A stretch of 64,000 nucleotides of DNA from NCBI GenBank assembly GCA_029204225.1, contig CM055098.1, positions 46,684,799 through 46,748,798 on the forward strand, given 5' to 3'. The position numbers and the translations under genes are program-made. Below, one piece after another: positions 1 to 12,805 of this stretch (position 1 is its first letter; each line of letters opens with the position of its first letter). Below the pieces are notes generated by a model. It saw nothing but the letters and a program-made list of their open reading frames with translations. It had not been told where the DNA came from and did no database searches. Source of the stretch: Diphasiastrum complanatum. Taxonomy: Eukaryota > Streptophyta > Lycopodiopsida > Lycopodiales > Lycopodiaceae.

Positions 1-2762
1 AAGGTGATGATAATGAAGGATTGTTGTACTGACTTGGAATAGTTGTTGCAATCAGTAGTGCTTGGTTTACATCCTTGTTCGATGAGGAATGTGTAGATCC
101 TCTAAAACCAAGCTCTGGCAGACTATTTCAAGCCGTACAGTGCTTTGTGGAGTTTACATAAATGATTCTTCATACTTTCCAGAATGTATCTTTCAGGCTG
201 GATCATGTAGATATCTTCTTGTATGATTCCATTCAGATAAGCTGTTTGTACATCAAGTTGTACTTCAAGGTCGGCAGCTGCAGCATAAGACAATAGCATT
301 CGGATCGACGAATGTTTGACTACTGGACCAAAAGTCTCGTTGAAGTCGATGTTTGGGATCTAAGTGAATCCTCATGCTACCAATCTTGCCTTCCTTCGAT
401 CAATTGCTCCGTTGGCATTGTATTTGATCTTAAAGATCCATTTGCAATCAATGATATTGCAGCCAATAGGCTTCGACTAATGACCATGTCTGGTTCTTGA
501 TCAAAGAGGAATACTCTCTATCCATAGCTTCTCTCCAGAGATCGGAGTCTGGTTGGTTGAGTGCCTCTTTGACTGTAGTCGATTCTTGTATCAAGAGACA
601 TTCAGACTCATGAGTATGCCTTGTGGTCTGTGTGCGCACTCAGCTTGATTTTCTGGGAGGATTCGACTGATGAGCCACTCTTGGGACTTGTTGGTTGGTA
701 GCAGCAACGTCATCGTCTAATTCGCTATCATGAAGTGGGTCGACAATAGACACGCCTGAGCCAGAGGCTCAAACTGTCGTGTGAATGGCAGGTGATGAAG
801 GGTCTCCTGGAGCAATATCCTTGCCTTTGAGGTTGATGAACTGATCATCGATAAAGACTGTATCCTGGCTATACAAGATTTTTTGGGTATAAGTTGCAGT
901 GGAGACAGCTTCAGCCCAAAATCTCTTGGGCAGCGATGCATGTGCTAGCATACATTTGGCTGATTCAACCAAGGTACAGTTCTTTCTCTCGGCTAAGCCA
1001 TTAGACTGAGGATTGTAAGGAGTGATGAATTGTTGCTCAACTCGATAGAGATATATTCTCCACCATTGTCTGACCTAAGAGCCTTGATCGTCCGTCCAGT
1101 CTCCTTTTTTCACGCTCCTTGAAGATTCTGAAGCAATTGAAGGCTTCTGATTTCTTCTTTATAAAATACACCATAGTCAAAATTCATCAATAAAAGTTAT
1201 AAAATATTTTGCATCTTTCAATTAAGGATAAATCATCAGGCCACAAATGTTGAATCTACAATGTCTAACAATCCTCTAGCAATATGTTCATAGCTTGATT
1301 TAAATGGTTTCCTAGTCTATTTACCAACTAAATGGTCTTGACAGACAGGTAACATTATATTCTTGATCTTGGTCAAGATCAAGAACAATATATTGTCTAG
1401 ACATTTGTTGCACAACAGCATGATTCATTTGACCAAGTTTGTAATGCCAAAGTAAACTTTTATTTGCATGAATAGACGTACTGAGTGCCTGACTAGAGGC
1501 AGAAAAGCAATTACTTCATTTATACAAGTATCCATGTCTCTTTCCGAGTGCTTGGATCTTGCATGTCCTGTCAACTACTTTGCACTGATCACATTCGAAA
1601 TCTACTTTATGTCCTAGATCTGTGATTATGCTTAAAGAGAGCAGATTCGTAGACAAATTTGATACATACATGACTTTAGAAAGTAGCTTAGACTAATCAT
1701 TTGCAAAGCTTAATCTTACAGTACCTTCACATTTAATAGCTTGTGTGCTATTGTTGCCAAGGTGAACAAATTTCTGGGTATTGTAAGATGTATAGGACTC
1801 GAAACAGCCAATGAGACTGGTCATGTGCTGAGTGGCTCCTGAATCCAGGAACCAAGAACTATCGTCGGATGCTCCTTGATGGTTGGTCATGAAGGCATCA
1901 TGATCCGCTTCTTGAATAGGCTGTGGAGCTTCTGCAGCTACATTTGCCACTTGATTCAACAGCCCCTTGTTGTTGTTCTTTGCTTTAAGTATCTCTCAAT
2001 CTTGAATTTTGTCGTTGTTTCGCTTGAAGTATCTACAAAACAGCTTCTTCTTTGTCTACGGATTCGAGTGTTCTCTCTGCTGAGCTGGTTCCTATTCTGG
2101 CTTTGATTGCTTCGGGCCTTTCTTCTTCTTCTGCTTAGTCGTGATCTTGTTGGTGTATAAGCCGTGAGAATCAGCAGAGGAACTTGAGGCTTTGTTCCTC
2201 TGCGTGTCTTCCTGCAACAACATAGTAGTGACTCTCGAAAGAGTCAGTTCTAGATGTCTCATGATGATCATCACCTAGTTGTTGTATGAGCTTGGCAAGC
2301 TTGTAAGAAGTTGCCTCACTACGTCTTGATTGTCTATGACAAATCCGACAATGACCATTTGCCTTAGCAGGTTCTTGAATTGATTGATGTGATTCTTCAA
2401 GGAATCACCATTCGCCATCTTGAGTGAGTAAAATCTATTCCTGAGATGTAGCTTGGAAGCTATATCTCGCACTTTGTATAGTGTTCTCAACATGTCCCTG
2501 ACTACTTTCGATGTCTGAGCCTCAGATACATGGCCAATCTCGGTACCCGTAATGTTGAGGATGATCAGCATGAAAGCCTTTCCATCCTTCAGCCTCCATC
2601 TGGCGATTGCTGCATCGTCTGCTTCGGATTTTCTTCTGCACTTGTAACAACGTCATACAATTCTTCAGCCATTAGTACAGTTTTCATCTTAAATTTCCAT
2701 AGCTAGTAATTGGCTCCATCAAGCTTGTCCATGATAGGACTGGCTTTCCCTTGGGAATCCAT
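1..2762 (-). pseudogene. Copia gag-pol, element 1 (cut by window edge)
   Basis: The start ATG at 2762 opens MDSQGKASPIMDKLDGANY, then a TAG (2703-2705) interrupts the NY-LW gag motif and a frameshift follows. Gag continues as a 98-codon frame (2275-2571) with the LRQM...LLTSLPSSY block. The CCHC knuckle near 2030 has lost ligands and ends in a stop. The protease is at 1693-1959 with its active site intact in WFLDSGATQHM. Integrase pieces (ALRSDNGGEY and the GDPSSP region) lie at about 1180-770, and RT begins with the W..AM..E block at 448-639. A one-base deletion at about 1110 breaks the integrase frame in this copy only. The window starts just past the YVDD position. Non-functional. Confidence 0.85.
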
Positions 2763-2906
2763 TTGGAAGATTAGTCTGAGTGATAGGAAAAAAACTATCA
2801 ATGACTTAAGTATGAAAATCTGATACAAAATTACAGAACAAGAAGGCAATTACTCCATCGGCTAGTAGAGTCTTGTACTGTGGAAGCTTATTAGCCTACG
2901 AAAATA

Positions 2907-2918
2907 GCCCTGATACCA
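2907..2918 (-). other. Primer binding site, element 1
   Basis: Minus strand reads TGGTATCAGGGC directly after the LTR, one base from the common plant copia PBS TGGTATCAGAGC complementary to initiator Met-tRNA. It fixes the LTR boundary. Confidence 0.85.
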
Positions 2919-4084
2919 TGTTGGAGAAAGAGGGTGTGTTGTGTGTGAGAAACAAAAATAGGTCAAAAAGAAAATGAACACGAAAAAGAAACAAACTCGA
3001 AACTCGCACGGAAAGTGTTCGTGCACAGTGGAAATGACTCTTTCCCTAAGCATGACTACGCATATCAGAAACGAACAGAACGCTAGTGATAGAAATCACG
3101 GTCATTTTGATTACATAGCGAAACTTTAATAAAACACCAGAAGAATAATTTGTCATGAACAACTAGACAAATTATCTTTCGTGAATGATTCACGAAGAGC
3201 TAGACTAAGCTCGACTGACAATCAGTCGCGAATGATTCGTGAAAGACAAGACTAAATATTAGTCACCAACATCTAGACTAATAATGACTTGCAAAGGACT
3301 GATTACCAGAGTGAGCGACAAGAAAATCAGACAGAATGAAAATAAGCATAGCAATATTGACAAAAATCTGAACGCAGAACAAAGAGTTGTTATCAGACTA
3401 AGTATAGCAAAATATACATGTCAATAATGTGGTAGAGCACAAGACTATAGCGGATGAAACCACGTGCTCTACAAAGCTAATTCAATTCGTAAAGGAATGA
3501 CACCTATTATTGACATTAAAGAATCAATGCGCAAGGCATCTACTTTGTCTATCTTTGATAAGCTTCTGATGCTATTGTATTACACACACTTAATCTTCAA
3601 TTTCTTAATCAATCTGAATACGCAAATGGTATTCAGTATATATACACAATGTTACAAGTGTGTAGATGAAGAAAGTACAAAGTGGATGTGCTGTCTGTAG
3701 GAGATCGTGGGTGGCTGCAGTCATTGTCAAGTCTATTAGCACAGTTGCATGGGGTGAGCGTGAAAAGGGTGCGACGTCAACCTTTGTTGAAGTGAACATT
3801 GCTGAAGATGCGAAAAATGTGTCACTCTGATGAAATGCCTTAGGATTTGATTTTCAGGGTGTCTTTGCTTCCTAGGGCACCTTTGGCATTTTGTAAGGCA
3901 GTGTCGCCTCTTTTTGCCTGTCACAAAACACTTGTAAAAAAACACAGTGTCACGTTTTGTTCACCCATTCTTTGCTTGTGAGAATTTACACGTAAATATG
4001 TATACTGCGTGACAACGTGAGTAAAAATGCAGCATGAACAAAGGTAGATTAAAATGGGATTTAGGAGAGTAGATAAATCTAACA
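2919..4084 (-). repeat. Shared copia LTR (1166 bp)
   Basis: On the minus strand it starts TGTTAGATTTATC and ends CTTTCTCCAACA, the usual TG...CA copia termini. It is bounded by a polypurine tract on one side (4085-4095) and a Met-tRNA-type primer site on the other (2907-2918). It is the 3' LTR of the element at 4085-8003 and the 5' LTR of the element at 1-2918. Inside is a perfect short palindrome TTCGTGAATGATTCACGAA (3178-3196). The second LTR has an extra base there, which breaks the symmetry. Confidence 0.88.
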
Positions 4085-4095
4085 CCCCCCTTAAT
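4085..4095 (-). other. Polypurine tract, element 2
   Basis: Minus strand reads AATTAAGGGGGG immediately before the TGTTAG start of the LTR. The run of six G overlaps the end of the pol frame (TAA at 4091-4093). Confidence 0.8.
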
Positions 4096-7000
4096 TTGAG
4101 TCCATGAATGCCTTGATCTTGAGACTAAGCAATGCGCAAAATTTGTTGTGTACATTAACACTTAATGCTTTCGTGAATATATCCGCAACCATGTCCTATG
4201 TTTTGCAGTACGTTAAGCTTACCTCCTTGCTGAGAACCTTGCCTCTGATGTAGTGATATCTGATTTCAATGTGCTTACTCCTAGAGTGAATCTAGGTTGG
4301 TCGATAAGGCAATAGCACTCTCATTATCACAGAATAAAATTGTAGGGCTGTACTGATGCAGATTAACGTCTGACAGTAAATTTCTCAACCAAAATACTTC
4401 CTTAATAGATTGAGAAACAACAATGTATTCTAGTTCTGCAGAAGAAAGTGCGATAGAGGTTTGCTTACGACTGTTCCATGAGATAGGACCATCGTTGAAG
4501 AAGAATGTAAATCCAGATGTGGACTTAAAATTGCCCACATCTCCTCCCCAGCTTGCATTAGAATACCTACTAAGTTGATGAAGATTGTCATTGCTGACAT
4601 CTCCATAGCAGATGCACTGGTCTATGGTAGCTCAAATACACCTCATCACTGTTATGAGAACCTTCCAATGGGTAATGCCAGGATTAGCCATATATTGTCT
4701 GAGTGAGCTTACTGCAAAAGAGATATCTGGTCTTGTAGAAACCATAATGTACATGAGAGATCCAAGTGTCAATCGATAAGGATACTCTCGCATCTGCTCC
4801 TCTTCCTACTTGGTCTGGGGACATTGGTCCTTTGAAAAATGTAGGCCTGGATCCATTGGTGAGTGAGCTAATTTACAATTCATTAGATTGTATTTGTTGA
4901 GATCATTGTGAAGATACCTTTGTTGAGCTAAGTAAATCAATCGTTTAGATCTGTCTCTATGGATTTTAATATCCAGACTGAAGTGAGCTTCACTCAGATC
5001 AGTCACTCAAACTGTGAATATAGCATCTGCTTGGAATCCTTGACCAAATTGGTATTGTTGCTGAGCAACGCATCATCCACGTATAAGGTGATGATAATGA
5101 AGGATTGTTGTACTGACTTGGAATAGTTGTTGCAATCAGTAGTGCTTGGTTTACATCCTTGTTCGATGAGGAATGTGTTGATCCTCTAAAACCAAGCTCT
5201 GGTAGACTATTTCAAGCCGTACAGTGCTTTGTGGAGTTTACATAAATGATTCTTCATACTTTCCAGAATGTATCTTTCAGGCTGGATCATGTAGATATCT
5301 TCTTGTATGATTCCATTCAGATAAGCTGTTTGTACATCAAGTTGTACTTCAAGGTCGGCAGCTGCAGCATAAGACAATAGCATTCGGATCGACAAATGTT
5401 TGACTACTGGACTAAAAGTCTCGTTGAAGTCGATGTTTGGGATCTAAGTGAATCCTCATGCTACCAATCTTGCCTTCCTTCGATCAATTGCTCCGTTGGC
5501 ATTGTATTTGATCTTAAAGATCCATTTGCAATCAATGATATTGCAGCCAATAGGCTTCGACTAATGACCATGTCTGGTTCTTGATCAAAGAGGAATACTC
5601 TCTATCCATAGCTTCTCTCCAGAGATCGGAGTCTGGTTGGTTGAGTGCCTCTTTGACTATAGTCGATTCTTGTATCAAGAGACATGCAGACTCATGAGTA
5701 TGCCTTGTGGTCTGTGTGCGCACTCAGCTTGATTTTCTGGGAGGATTCGACTGATGAGCCACTCTTGGGACTTGTTGGTTGGTAGCAGCAACGTCATCGT
5801 CTAATTCGCTATCATGAAGTGGGTCGACAATAGACACGCCTGAGCCAGAGGCTCAAGCTGTCGTGTGAATGGCAGGTGATGAAGGGTCTCCTGGAGCAAT
5901 ATCCTTGCCTTTGAGGTTGATGAACTGATCATCGATAAAGACTGTATCCTGGCTATACAAGATTTTTTGGGTATAAGTTGCAGTGGAGACAGCTTCAGCC
6001 CAAAATCTCTTGGGCAGCGATGCATGTGCTAGCATACATTTGGCTGATTCAACCAAGGTACAGTTCTTTCTCTCGGCTAAGCCATTAGACTGAGGATTGT
6101 AAGGAGTGATGAATTGCTGCTCAACTCGATAGAGATATATTCTCCACCGTTGTCTGACCTAAGAGCCTTGATCGTCCGTCCAGTCTCCTTTTTTGCACGC
6201 TCCTTGAAGATTCCGAAGCAATTGAAGGCTTCTGATTTCTTCTTTATAAAATACACCATAGTCAAAATTCATCAATAAAAGTTATAAAATATTTTGCATC
6301 TTTCAATTAAGGATAAATCATCAGGCCACAAATGTTGAATCTACAATGTCTAACAATCCTCTAGCAATATGTTCATAGCTTGATTTAAATGGTTTCCTAG
6401 TCTATTTACCAACTAAATGGTCTTGACAGACAGGTAACATTATATTCTTGATCTTGGTCAAGATCAAGAACAATATATTGTCTAGACATTTGTTGCACAA
6501 CAGCATGATTCATGTGACCAAGTTTGTAATGCCAAAGTAAACTTTTATTTGCATGAATAGACGTACTGAGTGCCTGACTAGAGGCAGAAAAGCAATTACT
6601 TCATTTATACAAGTATCCATGTCTCTTTCCGAGTGCTTGGATCTTGCATGTCCTGTCAACTACTTTGCACTGATCACATTCGAAATCTACTTTATGTCCT
6701 AGATCTGTGATTATGCTTAAAGAGAGCAGATTCGTAGACAAATTTGATACATACATGACTTTAGAAAGTAGCTTAGACTAATCATTTGCAAAGCTTAATC
6801 TTACAGTACCTTCACATTTAATAGCTTGTGTGCTATTGTTGCCAAGGTGAACAAATTTCTGGGTATTGTAAGATGTATAGGACTCGAAACAGCCAATGAG
6901 ACTGGTCATGTGCTGAGTGGCTCCTGAATCCAGGAACCAAGAACTATCGTCGGATGCTCCTTGATGGTTGGTCATGAAGGCATCATGATCCGCTTCTTGA

Positions 7001-7847
7001 ATAGGCTGTGGAGCTTCTGCAGCTACATTTGCCACTTGATTCAACAGCCCCTTGTTGTTGTTCTTTGCTTTAAGTATCTCTCAATCTTGAATTTTGTCGT
7101 TGTTTCGCTTGAAGTATCTACAAAACAGCTTCTTCTTTGTCTACGGATTCGAGTGTTCTCTCTGCTGAGCTGGTTCCTATTCTGGCTTTGATTGCTTCGG
7201 GCCTTTCTTCTTCTTCTGCTTAGTCGTGATCTTGTTGGTGTATAAGCCGTGAGAATCAGCAGAGGAACTTGAGGCTTTGTTCCTCTGCGTGTCTTCCTGC
7301 AACAACATAGTAGTGACTCTCGAAAGAGTCAGTTCTAGATGTCTCATGATGATCATCACCTAGTTGTTGTATGAGCTTGGCAAGCTTGTAAGAAGTTGCC
7401 TCACTACGTCTTGATTGTCTATGACAAATCCGACAATGACCATTTGCCTTAGCAGGTTCTTGAATTGATTGATGTGATTCTTCAAGGAATCACCATTCGC
7501 CATCTTGAGTGAGTAAAATCTATTCCTGAGATGTAGCTTGGAAGCTATATCTCGCACTTTGTATAGTGTTCTCAACATGTCCCTGACTACTTTCGATGTC
7601 TGAGCCTCAGATACATGGCCAATCTCGGTACCCGTAATGTTGAGGATGATCAGCATGAAAGCCTTTCCATCCTTCAGCCTCCATCTGGCGATTGCTGCAT
7701 CGTCTGCTTCGGATTTTCTTCTGCACTTGTAACAACGTCATACAATTCTTCAGCCATTAGTACAGTTTTCATCTTAAATTTCCATAGCTAGTAATTGGCT
7801 CCATCAAGCTTGTCCATGATAGGACTGGCTTTCCCTTGGGAATCCAT
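4091..7847 (-). pseudogene. Copia gag-pol, element 2 (full length, decayed)
   Basis: Single gag-pol in copia order: gag (start ATG 7847, stop TAG 7788-7790, main frame 7360-7656), decayed zinc knuckle, protease (6778-7044, DSGA intact), integrase (6077-6265 with ALRSDNGGEY; 5853-6056 with the KRFWAEAV block), RT (5532-5723; 5207-5395 with LDVQTAYLNG; YVDD at 5072-5083; 4806-5006), and RNase H (4281-4538 with GFTFFFNDGPISW and the ALSSAELEY and CDNESAI blocks). It ends with VADIFTKAL and a stop at 4091. Many stops and frameshifts are shared with element 1, so the element was dead before duplication. The internal region (3.9 kb) is somewhat short for copia. Confidence 0.88.
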
Positions 7848-7991
7848 TTGGAAGATTAGTCTGAGTGATAGGAAAAAAACTATCAATGACTTAAGTATGA
7901 AAATCTGATACAAAATTACAGAACAAGAAGGCAATTACTCCATCGGCTAGTAGAGTCTTGTACTGTGGAAGCTTATTAGCCTACGAAAATA

Positions 7992-8003
7992 GCCCTGATA
8001 CCA
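7992..8003 (-). other. Primer binding site, element 2
   Basis: Same TGGTATCAGGGC as in element 1, with no spacer to the LTR at 8004. Confidence 0.85.
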
Positions 8004-9002
8004 TGTTGGAGAAAGAGGGTGTGTTGTGTGTGAGAAACAAAAATAGCTCAAAAAGAAAATGAACACGAAAAAGAAACAAACTCGAAACTCGCACGGAAAG
8101 TGTTCGTGCACAGTGGAAATGACTCTTTCCCTAAGCATGACTACGCATATCAGAAACGAACAGAACGTTAGTGATAGAAATCATGGTCATTTTGATTACA
8201 TAGCGAAACTTTAATAAAACACCAGAAGAATAATTTGTCATGAACAACTAGACAAATTATCTTTCTGTGAATGATTCACGAAGAGCTAGACTAAGCTCGA
8301 CTGACAATCAGTCGCGAATGATTCGTGAAAGACAAGACTAAATATTAGTCACCAACATCTAGACTAATAATGACTTGCAAAGGACTGATTACCAGAGTGA
8401 GCGACAAGAAAATCAGACAGAATGAAAATAAGCATAGCAATATTGACAAAAATCTGAACGCAGAACAAAGAGTTGTTATCAGACTAAGTATAGCAAAATA
8501 TACATGTCAATAATGTGGTAGAGCACAAGACTATAGCGGATGAAACCACGTGCTCTACAAAGCTAATTCAATTCGTAAAGGAATGACACCTATTATTGAC
8601 ATTAAAGAATCAATGCGCAAGGCATCTACTTTGTCTATCTTTGATAAGCTTCTGATGCTATTGTATTACACACACTTAATCTTCAATTTCTTAATCAATC
8701 TGAATACGCAAATGGTATTCAGTATATATACACAATGTTACAAGTGTGTAGATGAAGAAAGTACAAAGTGGATGTGCTGTCTGTAGGAGATCGTGGGTGG
8801 CTGCAGTCATTGTCAAGTCTATTAGCACAGTTGCATGGGGTGAGCGTGAAAAGGGTGCGACGTCAACCTTTGTTGAAGTGAACTGAAGATGTAAAAAATG
8901 CATCACTCTAACGAAATGCCTTAGGATTTGATTTACAAGGTGCCTTTGCTTCCTAGGGCACCTTTGGCATTTTGTAAGGCAGTGTCACCTTTTTTTTGCC
9001 TG
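8004..9002 (-). repeat. Truncated 5' LTR of the second copia element
   Basis: Matches 2919-3950 of the shared LTR. Identity is very high up to about 8883, then falls sharply (about a dozen mismatches and a 5-base deletion in 120 bp), and homology ends near 9002 at gcctgtc. The missing end would have carried the TGTTAG terminus and flanking target duplication. Confidence 0.85.
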
Positions 9003-9914
9003 TCTTTAGATGTTATTCACACTGATATTGGATAGCTGCAATATCGAGGTAGAACTGCAAAAGATCTAGTTGATGGTGGAATTTTTTTTATGAATCAATG
9101 TACATTCCTGATACAAAAGAAAATTTTGGACAAATAGTACCAAGTCCATTACCTAGCTTTGAAAGTGATGAATGGATTGCACCAAATGCTACAGTTTCAG
9201 AATCATTTCGTTGCAAGATATATCTTCCTTGTGACCTAATCTTTTGCATCTGTTGCAGATCTTCTAATCACCAGAACTTTTCTGATGTTTTTCAGATTGT
9301 CGATCATTTGTCTTAGACTCATTTTTTTTTTACGACTCTCTCTTAAACTTGAAATTCTTAGTAGATTTATTCTTCTGAGTAAATAGAGCATTTTCGGAAT
9401 CACCATTGTCATCATAGCATTCATGAGCTTCTACTTCCTCTTTAACTTCGTCTATTGCCTTTCGCCAATCAGATTCGAGTTGTGTGGAATGACCTGGGTA
9501 GGGCTCGAAGAAAATAACTAAGCTGTTTTTCCTTTAAAATTGTGTTTTCAGTGCCAGAATTATGCAAGGAGATAAACAAGTCCTTTATCTTTTGTACGGA
9601 TGTGTTCAGGTCTTTGCCGTCCCATTGTAGATAAGTAATTGGTCTTCCAAGAACATGATTTGATTATGAGATCGAGTCTCATTCTTGGTTTCCAATTCTT
9701 CTGATAAATCTTTTGTGTTTGAAATTGATGTAAGGTCTAGCAATATATTGTCATGCACTGAAGACGCAATAATTGCTATAGCTTTGTCATTTCTCAAACT
9801 CCATTCTTGAAGTTCTTTGCTAGGAGTAGCTATTGGCTTCTCCTCTATAGGTTCTACCCATTCCCAAAGACCTTCGCCCTTCAATATGAGTGATGTCTTT
9901 AATTTCCAACTCAA
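9003..9914 (-). pseudogene. Copia gag fragment
   Basis: Frame 9606-9914 begins MSWKLKTSLILKGEGLW, the conserved start of copia gag, and runs to FLEDQLLIYNG. It then shifts frame to a DLFISLHNSG segment. A CCHC-like knuckle, CNRCKRLGHKEDISC, lies at about 9215-9260 after a K/R-rich linker. No protease, integrase or LTR follows. The family matches the inverted fragment at 27916-29555 (EDQL...WDGK-D and LHNSG blocks shared). It abuts the broken LTR at 9002, so one rearrangement may have truncated both. Confidence 0.75.
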
Positions 9915-10120
9915 ATAGTTTGAACCTTCTCTATGCTTGTTTCATGGTAAGTTGTTATTTGTCTTTAAAACAAAAATTTTGGTTGCATAAGAGAAAGGAA
10001 GTATCTAAAGAGAGTCCTAGATTTTCTTGTCATATGCATGGAAAATCTGTTGTAGAGAAAGAACCAACATCACGAAACCAATCAAACTAATGAAGCATAG
10101 ATTGCTAAGAAAAAATGAAA

Positions 10121-10530
10121 TCCAAGCTACTGAAGCAAGCAACTAATGTACATACATCTAAAAGTCAATGAGCTCATTGAAAGTGCTACAAAGATTGAAA
10201 AATGTAGAGGACGACATTTGGAAAGACTTTTCCTATTACGATCCACATGAAGATGCACCCCAAAGGCATAGACCAAAGACACCCACCATGACCAAAATCA
10301 GTTTCTTTGTTGTCAAATGAAATGCGAATAGAAATAATAAATCAACAATAATGTTCATTCCAATAAGATCTGAAACAACATCATCAGTGCTATAAATTAA
10401 TGGGTAAATCTCCCATTGAGTGGTAGCATTAGGAATAATCATTTATGCATTTACACATTCAAAATAATAACTAGTTAAAGGGATCGCGTCGAGTCTCCAA
10501 ATGAATTGTTGTCTCTATAAACATGGATTT
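10121..10530 (+). repeat. Dispersed repeat, inverted copy of 33565-33985
   Basis: About 410 bp matching the reverse complement of 33565-33985, from tgaaatccaagctactgaag to tgtctctataaacat, with scattered substitutions and small indels. No open frame, LTR end or terminal inverted repeat is evident. Both copies adjoin copia gag or pol remnants, so it may be a non-coding part of a retroelement. Confidence 0.75.
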
Positions 10531-10600
10531 TCTCCCTTAACACTCTATACATTATAGCTTATAGTTACACCCATTAATTAATTAGTTATATAGAATGTAG

Positions 10601-10601
<1 letters not shown>

Positions 10602-10654
<53 letters not shown>
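10602..10654. repeat. (CT)n microsatellite
   Basis: Uninterrupted CT dinucleotides, about 26 units. Any reading frame through it is a Ser-Leu repeat and not a gene. Confidence 0.97.
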
Positions 10655-10656
<2 letters not shown>

Positions 10657-11197
10657 AACAATGATAGTTAGAACATGTCTCTCCAACCACTTGCACACAA
10701 ACTTTGTTTAAGCTTTCATTTACAAAGAGCTCACGCTGATCTTCATTTTGATTCAAAAAAGTTTATTTGATGTCATACATAAACATTTTTATTGAGTGTG
10801 CGTACTTCAATCTCAAGCCTTGAGGAAGATGAGTGAGGCTTCAACTTGACATATTTACTTATGTTTAGGCATAAACTGCTAATTTAAATTGAGACAACTA
10901 TAGAAGACTGATGATGGACTACACATTGAAACAATGATGGGCTGCAAATAGGTATGTACACATTTAATGGGTTTTTTTGTTATTTCAAACCATCAAAGAA
11001 TAATCATCGGTGCAGGAGACTCTGGTGCATGAAGAGTGAGGAATAGTTTCTATCCTCTCTATAAATGAGGCACCTAGGCTAAATCAAAATCAACCTTTTG
11101 GATAGTTGACACGAAGATGTAGTGGAGCTCTTGGCAATATAGAATGGATTCAAGGAGATTTTTGTTAGGGCTCATGGGCCTTATACATCTTGCATTC

Positions 11198-11200
<3 letters not shown>
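10655..11200. other. No recognised gene
   Basis: AT-rich sequence without a convincing frame or structural element. I see nothing to annotate. Confidence 0.5.
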
Positions 11201-11270
<70 letters not shown>

Positions 11271-11293
11271 CGAGGGAGAGAGGGAGGGAGGGA
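11201..11293. repeat. (GA)n microsatellite
   Basis: Pure AG repeats to about 11267, then an impure GGGAG tail. Confidence 0.97.
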
Positions 11294-12800
11294 GTTGTTA
11301 ACTATATCTATTCTATCCATTTCAAATGAGTCTGAATCACTTTTAAATTTAGTGTGAGATGAGAAAAGAGCTATCTAAACAATGGTTTTTTTTAATTTAG
11401 TGAAATCTACATATTTTTATTCAAGATGCTACTCATGTTGAAGTTGATGAGGGGGAACCTGTAAAAGATTATGCAGATGCCAACTTAGCCCAATGTGCTA
11501 TTGTCAAAGATTTGCATGTGGCAACTTAGGCCAATGTGGTATTGTTCACATTACCGGAATGTGTGCACATGGAAATACAAAATGTCAAATTGGACCAATA
11601 TGTGAGGCCAACCTAGGAGGATAATATTGTGCAAATTACAGCCTTAAGTTATCTCTTTGGAGTGCTACATAGGTTACTTCATTCTATTAGCTCCTCCTAC
11701 CCAGTTGACCATTGGTGACAATCTTAGGTTTAGAACCAGAGATGTAACTTGCATATTAGGTTAAGATTTGAGGAGGAAACCACCTTCCATGCATGGTTCA
11801 TATAACTAGGGCTCAACCCATTCATTTTCATTATTGGAATAGAGAGAGTGATAATTTCATTGTTCTTTTCATTTGTATATTGTGGAGACATAGTAGGAGA
11901 GGAGGCGAGTGCTTCATGAGCTAGAATTGTGATATTTCTTATGCAATATGTATAGGCATATGAATAAGGGTTATGGGCATCTTGGTGATCATATGTAGAG
12001 CTCTTGTGAACTACTTGAATTGAATCTTAATATCTTGATGATGTGATAAGGCTCACTGCGTTATTGTGGCTCCTTGCATTTTGTAGTCTTCAAGTAGAAT
12101 CAAGCTTGGTGCTTATGCTTCTTGTTGACAAATTTTAACAAAACCATCAGCTTCAATGTGTGGAGGACATTAAGGGTAAGCAATTGTTCCATGTAGGCTT
12201 ACTTCGTGATAAACTGGTAAGCAAAGGGACCTAATTTTTCTTTGATGTCTTCCATTCATCAAGTACATGAATTGCCCTTTTATAAAGATGCATGCGAAAA
12301 GGAGGAATGGTGTGATGCTATGAATGTAGATTATTCGTGAATATTGTAACAAGTTATCTACTTTAAATGTGAATACGATCATTATTTATCAAAACACTAG
12401 TTAGCAATTTTGTTTTTGGTGGTTTTATATATATTAGAAACTCATTATGATTGTTTGATGACGATTATCATCATGAGAACAAATATTGCGAGTTTTAGGT
12501 GTTGATAATTTGTTGCATCTACAATGATCAAACACAATACAACCAATCTAGATGAGGCTGGAGAATTGACGTTCATAAGTGAACATTGCAAATTAGAATG
12601 AGTATGATAGAGTATGCAAGCATGATTTACAATGGCATTCAAATATTTTTTATGGTAGCATCGTACTACCGTAATTGTAGATATTTTGCCATAATATAAT
12701 ACTAGGCCAATTGGTAAATGGTGGGATGTTTAGAGAAAGAGATAAAGGGGTGATCCCATCCACAAAAGTGATGATCCCATGAAACATGATAACTAATGTA
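11294..12800. other. Unassigned, probably retroelement debris
   Basis: No frame of note. A short imperfect internal duplication is visible at 11480-11545 (aacttagcccaatgtgctat / aacttaggccaatgtggtat). The downstream neighbour is a LINE RT, so part may be LINE sequence decayed beyond recognition. Confidence 0.4.
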
Positions 12801-12805
12801 CTGTC

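Larger units (their letters stand above)
1..9002 (-). mobile_element. Tandem pair of Ty1/copia elements sharing one LTR
   Basis: Two head-to-tail minus-strand copia elements. Positions 1-3950 recur almost unchanged at 5085-9002, with an offset that grows from 5084 to 5086 through single-base indels. The period equals one LTR (1166 bp) plus one internal region (3919 bp), so the order on the minus strand is LTR (8004-9002, truncated), internal (4085-8003), LTR (2919-4084), internal (1-2918, cut by the window edge). Both copies carry the same stop in gag and the same frame breaks. This suggests duplication of an already dead element, for instance by unequal LTR-LTR recombination, rather than two insertions. 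The outer LTR of the right-hand copy lacks its last ~125 bp. Confidence 0.9.

Noticed and set aside
312-500. Plus-strand 62-codon frame and its copy at 5396-5584
   Set aside because: Antisense to copia RT (minus strand). Identical only because the element is duplicated.
1876-2106. Plus-strand membrane-like frame (copy at 6961-7191)
   Set aside because: Antisense to the copia gag-protease junction.
2862-3053. Minus-strand 63-codon frame inside the LTR (copy at 7947-8138), and plus-strand frame 3464-3700
   Set aside because: Lie in LTR sequence, with no domain and no conservation outside the duplicate.
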